Assembly (NCBI RefSeq): GCF_001949145.1 | Contig: NW_019091550.1 | Span: 286,445-306,284, forward strand | DNA: 19,840 nucleotides | Source: Acanthaster planci | Lineage: Eukaryota > Echinodermata > Asteroidea > Valvatida > Acanthasteridae | Direction: 5' to 3' | In this document: positions 1 to 7,392 of the stretch, one piece after another | Layout of the letters: each line of letters opens with the position of its first letter | Numbering within the stretch: position 1 is the stretch's first letter | Notes under the pieces: generated by a model | The model's input: the letters and a program-made list of their open reading frames with translations, nothing else | Databases searched by the model: none | Told to the model about the DNA's origin: nothing | Position numbers and translations under genes: made by a program

Positions 1-190
1 ACTCAATCCAATCCAACCCAACCCAATCCAATTGAACCCAACCCAACCCAACCCAACCAAACCAAACACAACCCACCTGAACCAAACCCAACCGAAATGA
101 ACACAACCCAACCCAACTCAACCCAACCCAATTCAACTCAACTCAATCCAACCCAGCCCAACTCAACTCACCCAACCCCAACTCAACCTA
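1..190. repeat. Degenerate CCAAC/CCCAA minisatellite
   Basis: The left edge is an almost uninterrupted run of five-base units (ACCCA, ATCCA, ACTCA, ACCAA and similar) with strong strand asymmetry: C and A on the plus strand, almost no G. The array runs off the left end, so its true length is unknown. The units drift, which suggests an old array. It resembles telomere-like simple repeats in composition, but it is not TTAGGG. It lies just downstream of the dehydrogenase exon at 280-512, so it would fall in an intron of that gene. The open frame across it is a low-complexity artefact. Confidence 0.9.
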
Positions 191-279
191 TCGACATCCC
201 ATGTACCCATGTGAAAGCATTTAAAGCAATCCCAAAAATTTATGCTGAATGTATGATTCCAGAGTGTTTAGCAGCAAAC

Positions 280-512
280 CTGTAGGGGCCATATTCCTGC
301 TCAAATGGTATGGCTATGATTCCTTCTTCTGCTACAATTGTCTTCTGTTGCTTCCAAGCATAACTAGTAATAAGCTTGTCAGTGCGATTTCCCCACGCAT
401 CAAATGTCTCTACGACCGGAGGATTCTGCTCACACTCTCTTCCAAGCTTGTCAATTTCATGAGCTACTCGAAAACCAAAACTGTCCAAGTCTGGTGTTAT
501 TTTCTTCAGGAT
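280..512 (-). CDS. AidB/ACDH-11-type acyl-CoA dehydrogenase, exon 2 (partial gene)
   Basis: Second coding exon of a minus-strand gene. It begins after a good acceptor (TTACCTTACAG) and ends at a donor, CCTACAG|GTTTGC; it is 233 bp, so it leaves a codon split after two bases. The reading frame gives ILKKITPDLDSFG, then LGRECEQNPPVVETFDAWGN, then SYAWKQQ and IAIPFEQEYGPYR. Family knowledge: AidB-like acyl-CoA dehydrogenases, which include bacterial AidB and nematode ACDH-11, carry the same order of motifs near the N-terminus (an LG..A/E..NPP..ETFDAWG-like stretch followed by ..AW). That region precedes the FAD-binding acyl-CoA dehydrogenase core. The catalytic core is not in this window and must lie to the left, past the CCAAC repeat. 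The substrate cannot be told from this part. The family call rests on motif memory, not on an alignment. Confidence 0.82.
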
Positions 513-933
513 CTGTAAGGTAACAATATGATCATTTGATGTCATGTAACAATAATCACAGTTACTCACTGATCAGGAAATTGGTGAAAAAGGAACCACA
601 TCCAAGCAAACATGTACACGTACACATGTGGAAAAAGTTATGTAGCCTGAAGTGGCATTCTGAGAATCAGACACTCTGTGCATAAGACTACATTTCCTTT
701 TTCACTGATTCATGTACATGTAGGTCAAAACTTTTAGAATATTTGTTGGTGCTAAATATTTTTGTATTTTTGAATGACAGTTTGACATAGTTTTCACAAA
801 CTGACTTCTTGCATGACTTCCAGTAAAATTAAAATATGTTACTAATGAAATGTGCTATTCAAAGTAGCACAGAGGTGTGCCAAATAGTACAAAACTACAG
901 TAATCTTCATCAAGCTGTGGGACATGTACTAAC
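513..933 (-). other. Intron 1 of the acyl-CoA dehydrogenase gene
   Basis: 421 bp between the two coding exons, with GTTAGT at its 5' end and TTACCTTACAG at its 3' end on the minus strand. It contains several TACATGT motifs and no recognisable element. The splice is supported by a continuous family-like reading frame across the junction. Confidence 0.75.
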
Positions 934-1263
934 CTCTTCGGGTACAAGCCTCTGAAGGTAATCCCTAAGTGACTGGTCTTCTCTGTAAACATTGTCCAAA
1001 CTTGGCTGAACTTGAATAAATGTACCAAGCAATGCTTTTGCAAAGGGAGGACTCCTCTCTGACCCTGTCTTTACTGTAGGTCTTTCATTTCTAGTTTCCT
1101 GATACATGTAACTTGGTACACTTGTATGGTAATGTTTACATGTAGCTCCCCAGCAGGACAATCCTTCAGTTAGCTGACCGGCAAACCATGTTGTTTCCAT
1201 CCATTTTACATTGTTTCCTTGAAGAGCACGTCCAGCAAGACGCAGGGCTAGCAAATGGATCAT
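934..1263 (-). CDS. AidB/ACDH-11-type acyl-CoA dehydrogenase, exon 1
   Basis: First coding exon, 110 codons, from an ATG in good context (ACAGCCATGA) to the donor CCCGAAGAG|GTTAGT. The exon ends in phase 0 and joins exon 2 to read LVPEE|ILKKITPDL. The first 20 residues (MIHLLALRLAGRALQGNNVK) are hydrophobic with R8, R12 and K20 and no acidic residue, which fits a mitochondrial targeting presequence. Residues 65-110 contain GSERSPPFAKALLGTFIQ and later NVYREDQSLRDYLQRLVP. This matches the family's conserved N-terminal block (PPFA...G.F.Q..P.L.N.Y..D..L..YL...P). Residues about 25-60 (cysteine- and tryptophan-containing) match nothing I know. An AG at 1290-1289 (TTTGAATACAG) could be the acceptor of an upstream 5' UTR exon. 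Likely role: flavoprotein oxidation or binding of acyl-CoA in the mitochondrion, inferred from family. Confidence 0.83.
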
Positions 1264-1288
1264 GGCTGTGGCTCACAGTGGCTATGTG

Positions 1289-1872
1289 CTGTATTCAAAG
1301 AATTACACGTAAAACTCATGGCAGCAAAACATGACCATGTATATGTACACAAGCAACCAGTGCATTAATGTTTGTTGTGTGTTTAATGTACTTATGGTAA
1401 GATTAAAATCCAAGCTTGGCCATTTAGTGTTTAGTACTACAGATATTTTGGCTGAATTGTATGATTTGTTCCACTATTCATAAACTAGGTTTTATTTGAG
1501 TCTGGTTTTGTCCTAAATTGATTTTAACTGTTTATAGCTTCTTTAAGTGTTTTTAATTTCAAGTCTTTGGTTTTAGTATGCTTGATTGGGTTTCAAGGAT
1601 TGATTGGTTTAAGACATTTCTGTAATAAATTCTTTTTGTCCTCTTTTGTGTTTGAAATTGAGAAGTTTATGCCCATTGTTTCTCGTAACCCACTTACTCG
1701 TGCCTTTTCCCTTCAAAGATCCTTGGTTATTAAGTTTTTTAGTAATGTGGGGTTCCCCCATAATGTCAGAATGTTCCATTGTTCATCTACGTTTTGCATA
1801 AACCAAACCAACCTGTACCCATAACCAATCCAAGCTTTCAAGCTGCCCTGATTGCTACTGGGGACCTAATTA
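1289..1872. other. No feature recognised
   Basis: About 580 bp of AT-rich sequence with TTTTAATTT-type runs. The open frame at 1567-1824 (+) has no recognisable motif, no splice context and a composition typical of noncoding T-rich DNA. Confidence 0.5.
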
Positions 1873-2140
1873 TAGCCTGCTTGCAGACAGTCCAATTGCT
1901 GACCATGCAGAACACCGCCGCCAGAGGGGCGTGACATCCCACTTCTGACACCAATAATTTCACCCTGCACCTTCTGTCTTCTGCCCTCTGTCATGTCATA
2001 CAATTGTATACCAGAACCAGAATCTTTAAAAAAGTTTCTTGCCCAGAACAATCAAAGATTGGAACAGTCTTCTATCTAGCACTATTGAAACATCTCATCA
2101 ATTTAACATTTGGACATGCCTGACCATGTCTAAATGTTAA
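1873..2140 (+). pseudogene. Degenerate non-LTR retrotransposon reverse transcriptase C-terminus
   Basis: Translation of the plus strand gives the typical tail of CR1/L2-like reverse transcriptases. LQTVQ and MQNTAAR occur near 1885-1925 (family: LQ.VQN.AAR). HVIQLYTRTRIFK follows around 1992-2030, and after a frameshift in an A-run KSFLPRTIKDWNSL (family: R.D.FK.SFFPRTI.DWN.LP). It ends at a stop at 2138-2140. The block of about 60 residues normally between the two motifs is shortened, and a stop follows the AAR motif. This is an old, internally deleted and frameshifted copy. No catalytic residues remain, because the fragment lies downstream of the palm domain. The exact clade is not resolved. 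Confidence 0.72.
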
Positions 2141-2557
2141 AACAGGCGATTCATAGAGACATAAAAGAATGTCCACACAATATTGTACCAAACTTGATTG
2201 CTACATGTATTTACATATTTTTACGGCAGTTCCATCCGCGTCCCGGTGCGAAGGGGTTAATGCATGATACCGGTAGACAGACCTTGGCAACTGGAATAAT
2301 GACTGAACACTGTCTGTTATCAAAGCTTAATCTGGTGTACATGTTCATGTGCATTAAGGGTTAATAGCATCAATTTCGCCTTAGTACAGGATAAATTATT
2401 GCATCAACATGACCGTATACTTGGCACAGGACAAAAGAATGTGGTTAAAACTGGAGAGTAAGCTATTTGAGCATGCATCATTTCAAATAAATACTAATCC
2501 AGTGGTGTTATCTCAGTTAATTTTTTCCTATATTTGGAATTGAATTTTTCATTTGCT
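2141..2557. other. No feature recognised
   Basis: About 420 bp without a convincing exon or repeat. A short GC-richer stretch at 2230-2250 is unexplained. Confidence 0.4.
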
Positions 2558-2623
2558 AGCTACATGTACGTGTACGTACTAGGTACATGTAGCTACATGT
2601 ACGTGTACGTACTAGGTACATGT
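2558..2623. repeat. Perfect 33-bp tandem duplication
   Basis: Two identical 33-bp units, 2558-2590 and 2591-2623, each reading AGCTACATGTACGTGTACGT and then ACTAGGTACATGT. Each unit is itself nearly self-complementary at its ends (CTACATGTAC versus GGTACATGTAG), so the pair can also fold. Perfect identity suggests a recent duplication or a collapsed longer array. Confidence 0.92.
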
Positions 2624-2680
2624 AGTATGTAGTGTCATTAAGGTTGACCATGGCAATTGGACTTTTGCACATGCTAGTCA

Positions 2681-2905
2681 ACAGCATGCAAATGCTATCA
2701 TGAAAGCATTTGCATGTTACTCTATACATGTAGCATGTGAATGCTATGGAATAAGACATGAATGCTTACAACTGACACTGGAGGACAGCATTCAATGTAG
2801 GACGGCATTTGAATGCTATCTTACAGCATGCAATGTCGAAGAATTAATATGTGAATGCTTTCTCATGCTACGGAAACAGCATTCAGATGGATGCTTTTTG
2901 TGAAG
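2681..2905. repeat. Cluster of GCATT/AATGC palindromes
   Basis: About 220 bp built from alternating AATGCT and AGCATT words in both orientations. The best hairpin has perfect 12-bp arms, CATGCAAATGCT at 2685-2696 and AGCATTTGCATG at 2705-2716, with an 8-base loop. The arms contain ATGCAAAT (2686-2693) and its complement ATTTGCAT (2708-2715), which equal the octamer bound by POU-domain factors. Related words continue to about 2905. The open frame across this region is rich in C, E and Y only because of the repeated words. Confidence 0.8.
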
Positions 2906-3485
2906 GCATTGACATACATGTACATGTACAGTATGCTGATCTGATAGGATTCATGCTTTGGGATAACATGTACGTACATGTATGTACAGGCCATGATGCT
3001 GCATGCAGTGTGCAAGGATATAACATGTGACTGTTACATGTACCGGTATGCCTCATTCACATACACTGTATGCTCTGCAGAAAGGCGTATAAAGTCGTGC
3101 AATGCAAAAATGCGCAATGGCCCATTCCATGTGCCAAGGGTGAAAATATTTGGAAATATTTTGAGGCCAACTGCTTGACCAGAAAGCCTCTGTTGCTAAC
3201 GAAAACCAAGAGAGTTTCTAATTTAAGTTTAATGTTTCATTTTGTAATATTTATTACCTCAAAAAGCATGTGTGATAAAATGAAATTACACGTATATGAA
3301 TACGCAAATGGCAAATAACTCCAAAATGAAAAATGACACTGGAATGAATTATACATAAATGTGTAATGTATGTCAAATGAAAGCTTAGGATATCAGCAAT
3401 ATATATATATTGTATATACATGTATAACTCAAATTCCAAAAAATGTGACATAATACGCCTTTTTTTGAAGAGCCGGTCACATAAG
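2906..3485. other. No gene; TACATGTA motifs and an AT run
   Basis: Contains several TACATGTACATG-like motifs (2911-2930, 2968-2985), an ATATATATATAT run near 3400, and short open frames without motifs. No exon or element was recognised. Confidence 0.4.
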
Positions 3486-3735
3486 GGTAACTCCAGAAAT
3501 TAGGGATCCATTTTTTTGTGTCCCTGTTACATCTGACATATGATTTTGTAAATTCATAGAACACATTTTCTAATTTCCAAGAGTGATGAATTAATGCAAA
3601 GTGCATTGTGCCTGCCAAACAAATAGTAATAGTTTGAAATCAATTCCGGTGATTTCCATGTCAAATAACAAAGGTCAGATGTAACAGGGACACAAAAATG
3701 TCATACTTTTGGACCCCCCAATTTTTGGAATTACC
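3486..3735. mobile_element. Inverted-repeat (MITE-like) element, about 250 bp
   Basis: The two ends are inverted copies. Outer arms are GGTAACTCC (3486-3494) and GGAATTACC (3727-3735). Inner arms are a perfect 25-bp match: 3513-3537 (core GTGTCCCTGTTACATCTGAC) against 3674-3698. The stretches between outer and inner arms also align with mismatches (AGAAATTAGGGATCC versus AAAAATTGGGGGGTCC). The central roughly 135 bp is AT-rich and noncoding. This is the layout of a non-autonomous DNA transposon or foldback. I see no clear target-site duplication, so the exact ends are tentative. Confidence 0.75.
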
Positions 3736-3783
3736 TACAGGTATATTTTGACCTCCCGATGACATGCTATTCGCATACGGTTC

Positions 3784-3855
3784 GCATGTGAACGCTATAA
3801 GATTTGCAGCTCTTAAGAATGCTACTAGAAGGTAGTCCTTATAACATTCACATGC
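3784..3855. repeat. Imperfect 18-bp inverted repeat, related to the GCATT cluster
   Basis: GCATGTGAACGCTATAAG at 3784-3801 pairs with CTTATAACATTCACATGC at 3838-3855 (16 of 18 positions). The same word, GCATGTGAATGCTAT followed by GGAATAAG, occurs at about 2724-2746, so the two loci probably share an ancestral repeat. Confidence 0.65.
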
Positions 3856-4016
3856 CGTTTTTAAATGCCAAGGGCATGCTAAATGAATGCAGTCAAGTTT
3901 GGTAATTACTGCATAGAAAAAGGTCCCCCCAAAATACTGCCTGTATTTATTTACACTGATGTGATCCCTCACCCCCTCTGTAAAATGGTACTTAGAACAT
4001 GCAGGCTCATAATTGA

Positions 4017-4050
4017 AAGTGGCCCTCATGCAGGCTCATGAGGGCCACTT
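4017..4050. repeat. Perfect 14-bp hairpin
   Basis: AAGTGGCCCTCATG (4017-4030), a 6-base loop CAGGCT, and CATGAGGGCCACTT (4037-4050). The word CATGCAGGCTCAT is also directly repeated at 3999-4011 and 4028-4040, so the hairpin sits on a short tandem duplication. Confidence 0.9.
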
Positions 4051-4395
4051 CGGCCAAATGAGGCTTTAGGCAAAATCGACAGAAGTTCTTTTTTTAAGTT
4101 ATTTTGTTTTAGGCTACTTCTTTTCTTGAGGGCACTCCATTGTTTCCATTTCAGATTGAATGGCAACTAGTACTTTGTTAAGCATGTTAAGGCTGGTTCA
4201 TACTACAGGCGAGTGAAGTCATGACTTAACTTTGCAGTGAGATTTTGCTGTGATTATTTGGTCTGCTCTCACAACTTTGCGTTCACTTTCGCATGAAGTA
4301 TAAGTCAGCCTTTAGGGGTGAGCATCCTGAATGCTTGCCAAATGTGAAACTGTTTATTAATCAACATTGAAGGTTGAATGACAAATGTGTACAGT
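4051..4395. other. No feature recognised
   Basis: About 345 bp with no coding motif, repeat or convincing splice pair. Confidence 0.45.
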
Positions 4396-4421
4396 AACTG
4401 TAAGGTTTAAACCTTACAGTT
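4396..4421. repeat. Perfect 26-bp palindrome
   Basis: A zero-loop palindrome: AACTGTAAGGTTT followed directly by AAACCTTACAGTT, centred on GTTTAAAC. Its right half, extended by CTGG, is matched in inverse at 5047-5067, so it forms the outer edge of the element described at 4404-5067. Confidence 0.93.
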
Positions 4422-4462
4422 CTGGGAGTAAGTGTACAGTAGACCTGTTATACCCCAACTAT

Positions 4463-4714
4463 AGACCTTTTCCACTCACGTGACTAAATGTAAACAATAC
4501 CACCACGTGTGGACCACCTTAGCCACGGTGATCGCATATATTCCTACGGGAGCTTCAACCACATGCAAGCGCATGTGCGAACGCTGCATGCTTGACTAGT
4601 TTATCTTGAATAGGAATATTACCATCACAACACTATGCGCTCATTACCATTACAACACTGTACACATCATACATGTAGGTCCAGCACAACCGTGACATCA
4701 CAGGAAAAAGATCT
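4463..4714. mobile_element. Putative nested insertion inside MITE copy A
   Basis: This 252-bp block sits exactly where copy A diverges from the related element at 9913-10270. Its ends are roughly inverted: AGACCTTTTCCACTCACGTGAC at the left against AGATCTTTTTCCTGTGATGTCAC read inward from the right. The interior holds CACGTGTGG, GCATGTGCGAACGC and no open frame of note. The similarity of the ends is modest and no target duplication is visible. Replacement sequence from an older event is the alternative. Confidence 0.5.
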
Positions 4715-4738
4715 GTCCAAACTATAGTTGGGACAGTC

Positions 4739-4794
4739 CCAACTGTAGTGCTGCAGTTGGGCTGACCCAACTGTAGTGCTGCAGTTGGGCTGAC
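4739..4794. repeat. 28-bp tandem duplication within MITE copy A
   Basis: Two identical 28-bp units (4739-4766 and 4767-4794), each starting CCAACTGTAGTGCTGCAGTT and ending GGGCTGAC. A partial third start follows. The related copy at 9913-10270 has only one such unit, so the duplication arose after the copies separated. Confidence 0.9.
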
Positions 4795-5171
4795 CCAACT
4801 GCTGCTGACTCATTTCAATGACCAAGTTCTCAACCTTATCCAAGTTTATGAGTCTCACACTTGACACAATTCATCTATGACAAGACACTATAAACAATAT
4901 GACTTTGGCACATGCTGGGTACAGGTACACTGGACCTTCTGCGCTGTAGTTGGGCCGGCCCAACTGCAGCAATCTAGTTGGGATGGTCCCAACTATGGGA
5001 CTGATGCTATAATTGGGGCGTATTATTCCTAACCAATACCTGTACTTCCAGAACTGTGAGGTTTATACAAACTTTCTAGATAGTCACATACATGTACAAA
5101 CTCGCATAAACACATTTTAACTGTTTGGACTGTGCCAACTTACTCTTCTATCACAGCTACTTGTGCCCCCC

Positions 5172-5621
5172 TAAAAATTCATAAATGCCTTCTTGGTGGA
5201 GTTAAATTGGGAGGTTTATTCACCTTTTTACATGTACATGTATCTTCATTTATAATGGTGAAATTCCTGAGTATTTTGCCCATCCACAAAACAGAAAATC
5301 AGTAGCATCAACTCTCAATCACTGTCAGCTGCATGATAGCTTGACCAATTGCAACATACATGTACATGTAGCTCCTATCTTTATCTTGTTTTCTGACTCC
5401 AACAGAATGAAAGCAAAGCTATGATTGGTCATTGGAATGGAAGCAAAATGGGCCAATTACTGTGGCTTTTATGTGTGGGTAACAGACAAATTTTCTAATG
5501 CGAATGGGCTAATACTCACGCTTTTCACCATTTCAATGAAGATATACATGTAACTAAGGTGAATAAACCTCCCCATCCGACATCTACATGTAACTTCACC
5601 AAGGAGGCATGTATGATTTTT
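5172..5621. repeat. Long foldback: about 115-bp imperfect inverted arms
   Basis: The left arm (about 5172-5286) and the reverse complement of the right arm (about 5504-5621) align along their length. Shared blocks include ATGCCTtCTTGGTGgAGTT, GGGAGGTTTATTCACCTT, TACATGTA, ATCTTCATT, AATGGTGAAA and GAGTATT..GCCCAT (small letters differ). The right arm carries a short extra insert near 5575-5595. About 215 bp separate the arms. The sequence is noncoding on both strands. It fits a foldback or MITE-type element with arms that have diverged, or an inverted duplication. Confidence 0.78.
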
Positions 5622-6141
5622 TTGTACATTTTTTTTTCCCGGAGACACTTTTTCATTTCTCTCACAAACTCTCTTACAACACAAACGCAATATAGCAATT
5701 AATACAGTTATAAGAGATCGTAAAACTTTTTGTGCTAAACTGCAATTGTTTGAATAAGCTTAACAAAGTGCAGAGTAATTTTGCCATTTCAACCAAAATT
5801 TTTGGCAATCACCATTGACAGCAGCCAAATATTTTTGACAATGATAATACCTCTGGATATCCTTTTTCAAACCTTCTAATGAGGGACATTTGTGGCTAAT
5901 TTTCATTTTATAAATGTGAAATCTGGCAACCAAAAGGATAAGATTAAGGCATTTTAGTCTATTGTCAGTAACATCGAACAATAAAGGTTGATTGTCTATT
6001 ACAAGCTGCATCTTTGTTTGTCCTTAATCCAATCTACTGTTGAACTCAAGAAATAATTAACATAATTACAGTTACAAAAAAGGTGGATAAGGGTTTTCTA
6101 GAGCTTCATTTTTGCAGAAGGTACAGACATTTATGAAGCGT
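5622..6141. other. No feature recognised
   Basis: About 520 bp of AT-rich sequence with A/T homopolymer runs. The open frame at 5760-6011 (-) has no motif that I know and no splice context. Confidence 0.4.
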
Positions 6142-6690
6142 CAAAAGTGGACAATGCCATTTTCTCATTTTCTGCTAGTAGATTTTCGGGATTTCGGACT
6201 TTGCCTAAAGCATTTTCAAAAAACGCAAATTTCTGCTAGGAGAAATTTGGATTTTACTTTAACAACTCCCGTGGCGCATCAGAAGTGGGCAACTAAAAAT
6301 TCTCACTGGCAACATTACTGTCATGCTCCAAAAGTGAGCAATCCCATTTTCTCATTTTTTGTTAGTAGATTTTCGGGTTTGGGGAATTTGCGTAAAGCAT
6401 TTTCAAAAACTCAATTTTCTGCTAGCAAAATTGGGAATTTACTTAAAGAAATCTTCATAGCACGTCAAAAGTGGACAACTATAAACTTAAAATTTCCGCT
6501 AACAAATTTTATTTGATGCTCCCAAAGAGGACAACCCCATTTTCTGCCAGTAGATTTTGTGGTTTTTTTGAAGTTGCACCATCCCTTTTCGAAAAAAACC
6601 CCATTTTTTTGCTAGAAGAAATTTGGTTTCTTTGATGACTGCGGGGTGGTCCAAAAGTGGACAAGTTAATAAGTAAAAGGACACTTTTCT
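6142..6690. repeat. Tandem array, about 186-193 bp period, three copies
   Basis: The word CAAAAGTGGACAA..CCCATTTTCTCATTTTCTG starts near 6142, 6329 and 6522 with small changes. A second word, GTCAAAAGTGGACAACTA, starts near 6280, 6466 and 6652 (spacing 186 and 186). Between them each copy repeats GTAGATTTTCGG, AAAGCATTTTCAAAAA and TTTCTGCTAG. The repeat length is not a multiple of three, and the one long open frame reads successive copies in different frames. It is therefore not a repeat protein gene. The array is closed on the right by an inverted copy of its own left end. Confidence 0.88.
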
Positions 6691-6697
6691 CCCTACC

Positions 6698-6729
6698 TTC
6701 GGCATCCAACATTAATGTTGGATGCCGAA
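6698..6729. repeat. Perfect 32-bp palindrome at array end
   Basis: A zero-loop palindrome: TTCGGCATCCAACATT followed by AATGTTGGATGCCGAA. It sits where the tandem array switches orientation. Confidence 0.94.
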
Positions 6730-6779
6730 AATCTACAAGCAGAAAATGAGAAAATGGGGTTGTCCACTTTTGACACTCC
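6723..6779 (-). repeat. Inverted copy of the array's left end
   Basis: Read on the minus strand, this is GTCAAAAGTGGACAACCCCA, then TTTTCTCATTTTCTGC and TGTAGATTTTCGGC. It matches 6140-6193 on the plus strand at nearly every position. Array plus inverted end therefore form one unit of about 640 bp with terminal inverted repeats, as in a MITE whose interior has been duplicated. Confidence 0.85.
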
Positions 6780-7212
6780 ATAGACATTGGAATCCAACTT
6801 ATGAATGTTACATAAAATTAAAAACGATTTTCTTTTTGCACAATTGGCCTAGGTCTAAACCATTTGCTTAGCTTCTTAAACTCATGACAGTGAGCTGTGA
6901 TAGCACTTGGCACAATCAAAACAGCACAAATGTGTTCATGCGACTGCAAGTTTGTATGTGGCTATCTGGAACTTTTTTTTTTTAACCATAAAGCACCTTT
7001 GACCATGGAGTGACCAATTTGCGTTACGTGTGCAATATTGTCAGACTTTGTAGTAAACGTTCCGCAGTATTTTCAGTCACTGTCCATGCAGTAACCAGGG
7101 GGGGGGCTACGTCATTTGTACATGTATGTAGTTGCGTAGAAATGATGGAGTTGCGGGAGTATTGACTTTGTATTGGAGTTCCGATACACCTGTGTTGCAA
7201 AGAATCCGGAAA
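6780..7212. other. No feature recognised
   Basis: About 430 bp with a T10 run near 6970 and a G9 run near 7098. No exon is supported. Confidence 0.4.
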
Positions 7213-7218
7213 ACTCAC

Positions 7219-7260
7219 CAAGAGCTCGAGCAAGAGGAACTTGAAGGGCAACTCAGCTTA
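7219..7260 (-). other. Possible 5' exon end with strong donor (minus strand)
   Basis: The minus strand reads GAGCTCTTG|GTGAGTTTTC, a consensus donor. No ATG-started frame leads into it; the apparent frame here would need TTG. If real it could be a 5' UTR exon of a minus-strand transcript, for example one spliced to the acceptor at 1290-1289. This is speculative because a single splice site is weak evidence. Confidence 0.2.
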
Positions 7261-7375
7261 CAACTAGGCCTACTGCCAGCCAACTATGATGTATGTAGTG
7301 AGTAGTAAGGGCAGCTTCGGGGCCGATCAGCCTTTCTAGTTTCCACATTCAGAATATTGGTGATGGAGGTAGCTT

Positions 7376-7392
7376 GTCGCCAGAGGGCGCTC
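7376..7392 (+). promoter_or_regulatory. CTCF-like site
   Basis: GTCGCCAGAGGGCGCTC matches the core of the animal CTCF consensus (C.CCAGAGGGCGC) well. It lies in a GC-richer stretch (7300-7560) between possible divergent 5' exons. Matches to short motifs can arise by chance, and the binding preference in this species is unknown. Confidence 0.35.

Larger units (their letters stand above)
4404..5067 (+). mobile_element. MITE-like element, copy A (interrupted)
   Basis: Outer ends are inverted: GTTTAAACCTTACAGTTCTGG (21 bp, about 4405-4425) and the complement of 5047-5067 agree at 19 of 21 positions. Inner ends carry TGTTATACCCCAACTATAG (4446-4464) and the inverse ATGCTATAATTGGGGCGTA (5004-5022). 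The body is made of repeated CAACT/AGTTG palindromes. From 4715 to 5022 it is homologous, in reverse orientation, to the element at 9913-10270. Shared internal words include CACACTTGACACAATTCAT and GACTTTGGCACATGCTGGG. Between 4463 and 4714 the homology is broken by about 250 bp. No transposase is encoded, so mobilisation in trans is inferred. Confidence 0.75.

Noticed and set aside
1567-1824. 85-codon plus-strand ORF upstream of the RT remnant, as a longer part of the element
   Set aside because: Its translation has no RT or endonuclease motif and its frame does not link to the RT tail.
2700-2903. 67-codon ORF rich in C, E and Y
   Set aside because: It is generated by repeated AATGCT words, so low coding value.
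2681-2905. CRISPR-like repeat array
   Set aside because: Repeats are unevenly spaced, palindromic and in both orientations, with no constant spacer length, and the DNA is animal.
6112-6516. 134-codon plus-strand ORF with repeated QKWT..PFSHFLLVDF
   Set aside because: It lies on the 186-bp tandem array. The period is not a multiple of three, so repeats are read in different frames, and the same words appear inverted at 6723-6779. It is repeat DNA, not a protein gene.
7024-7251. 75-codon minus-strand ORF
   Set aside because: It needs a TTG start and crosses a consensus GTGAGT donor; not credible as a eukaryotic ORF.
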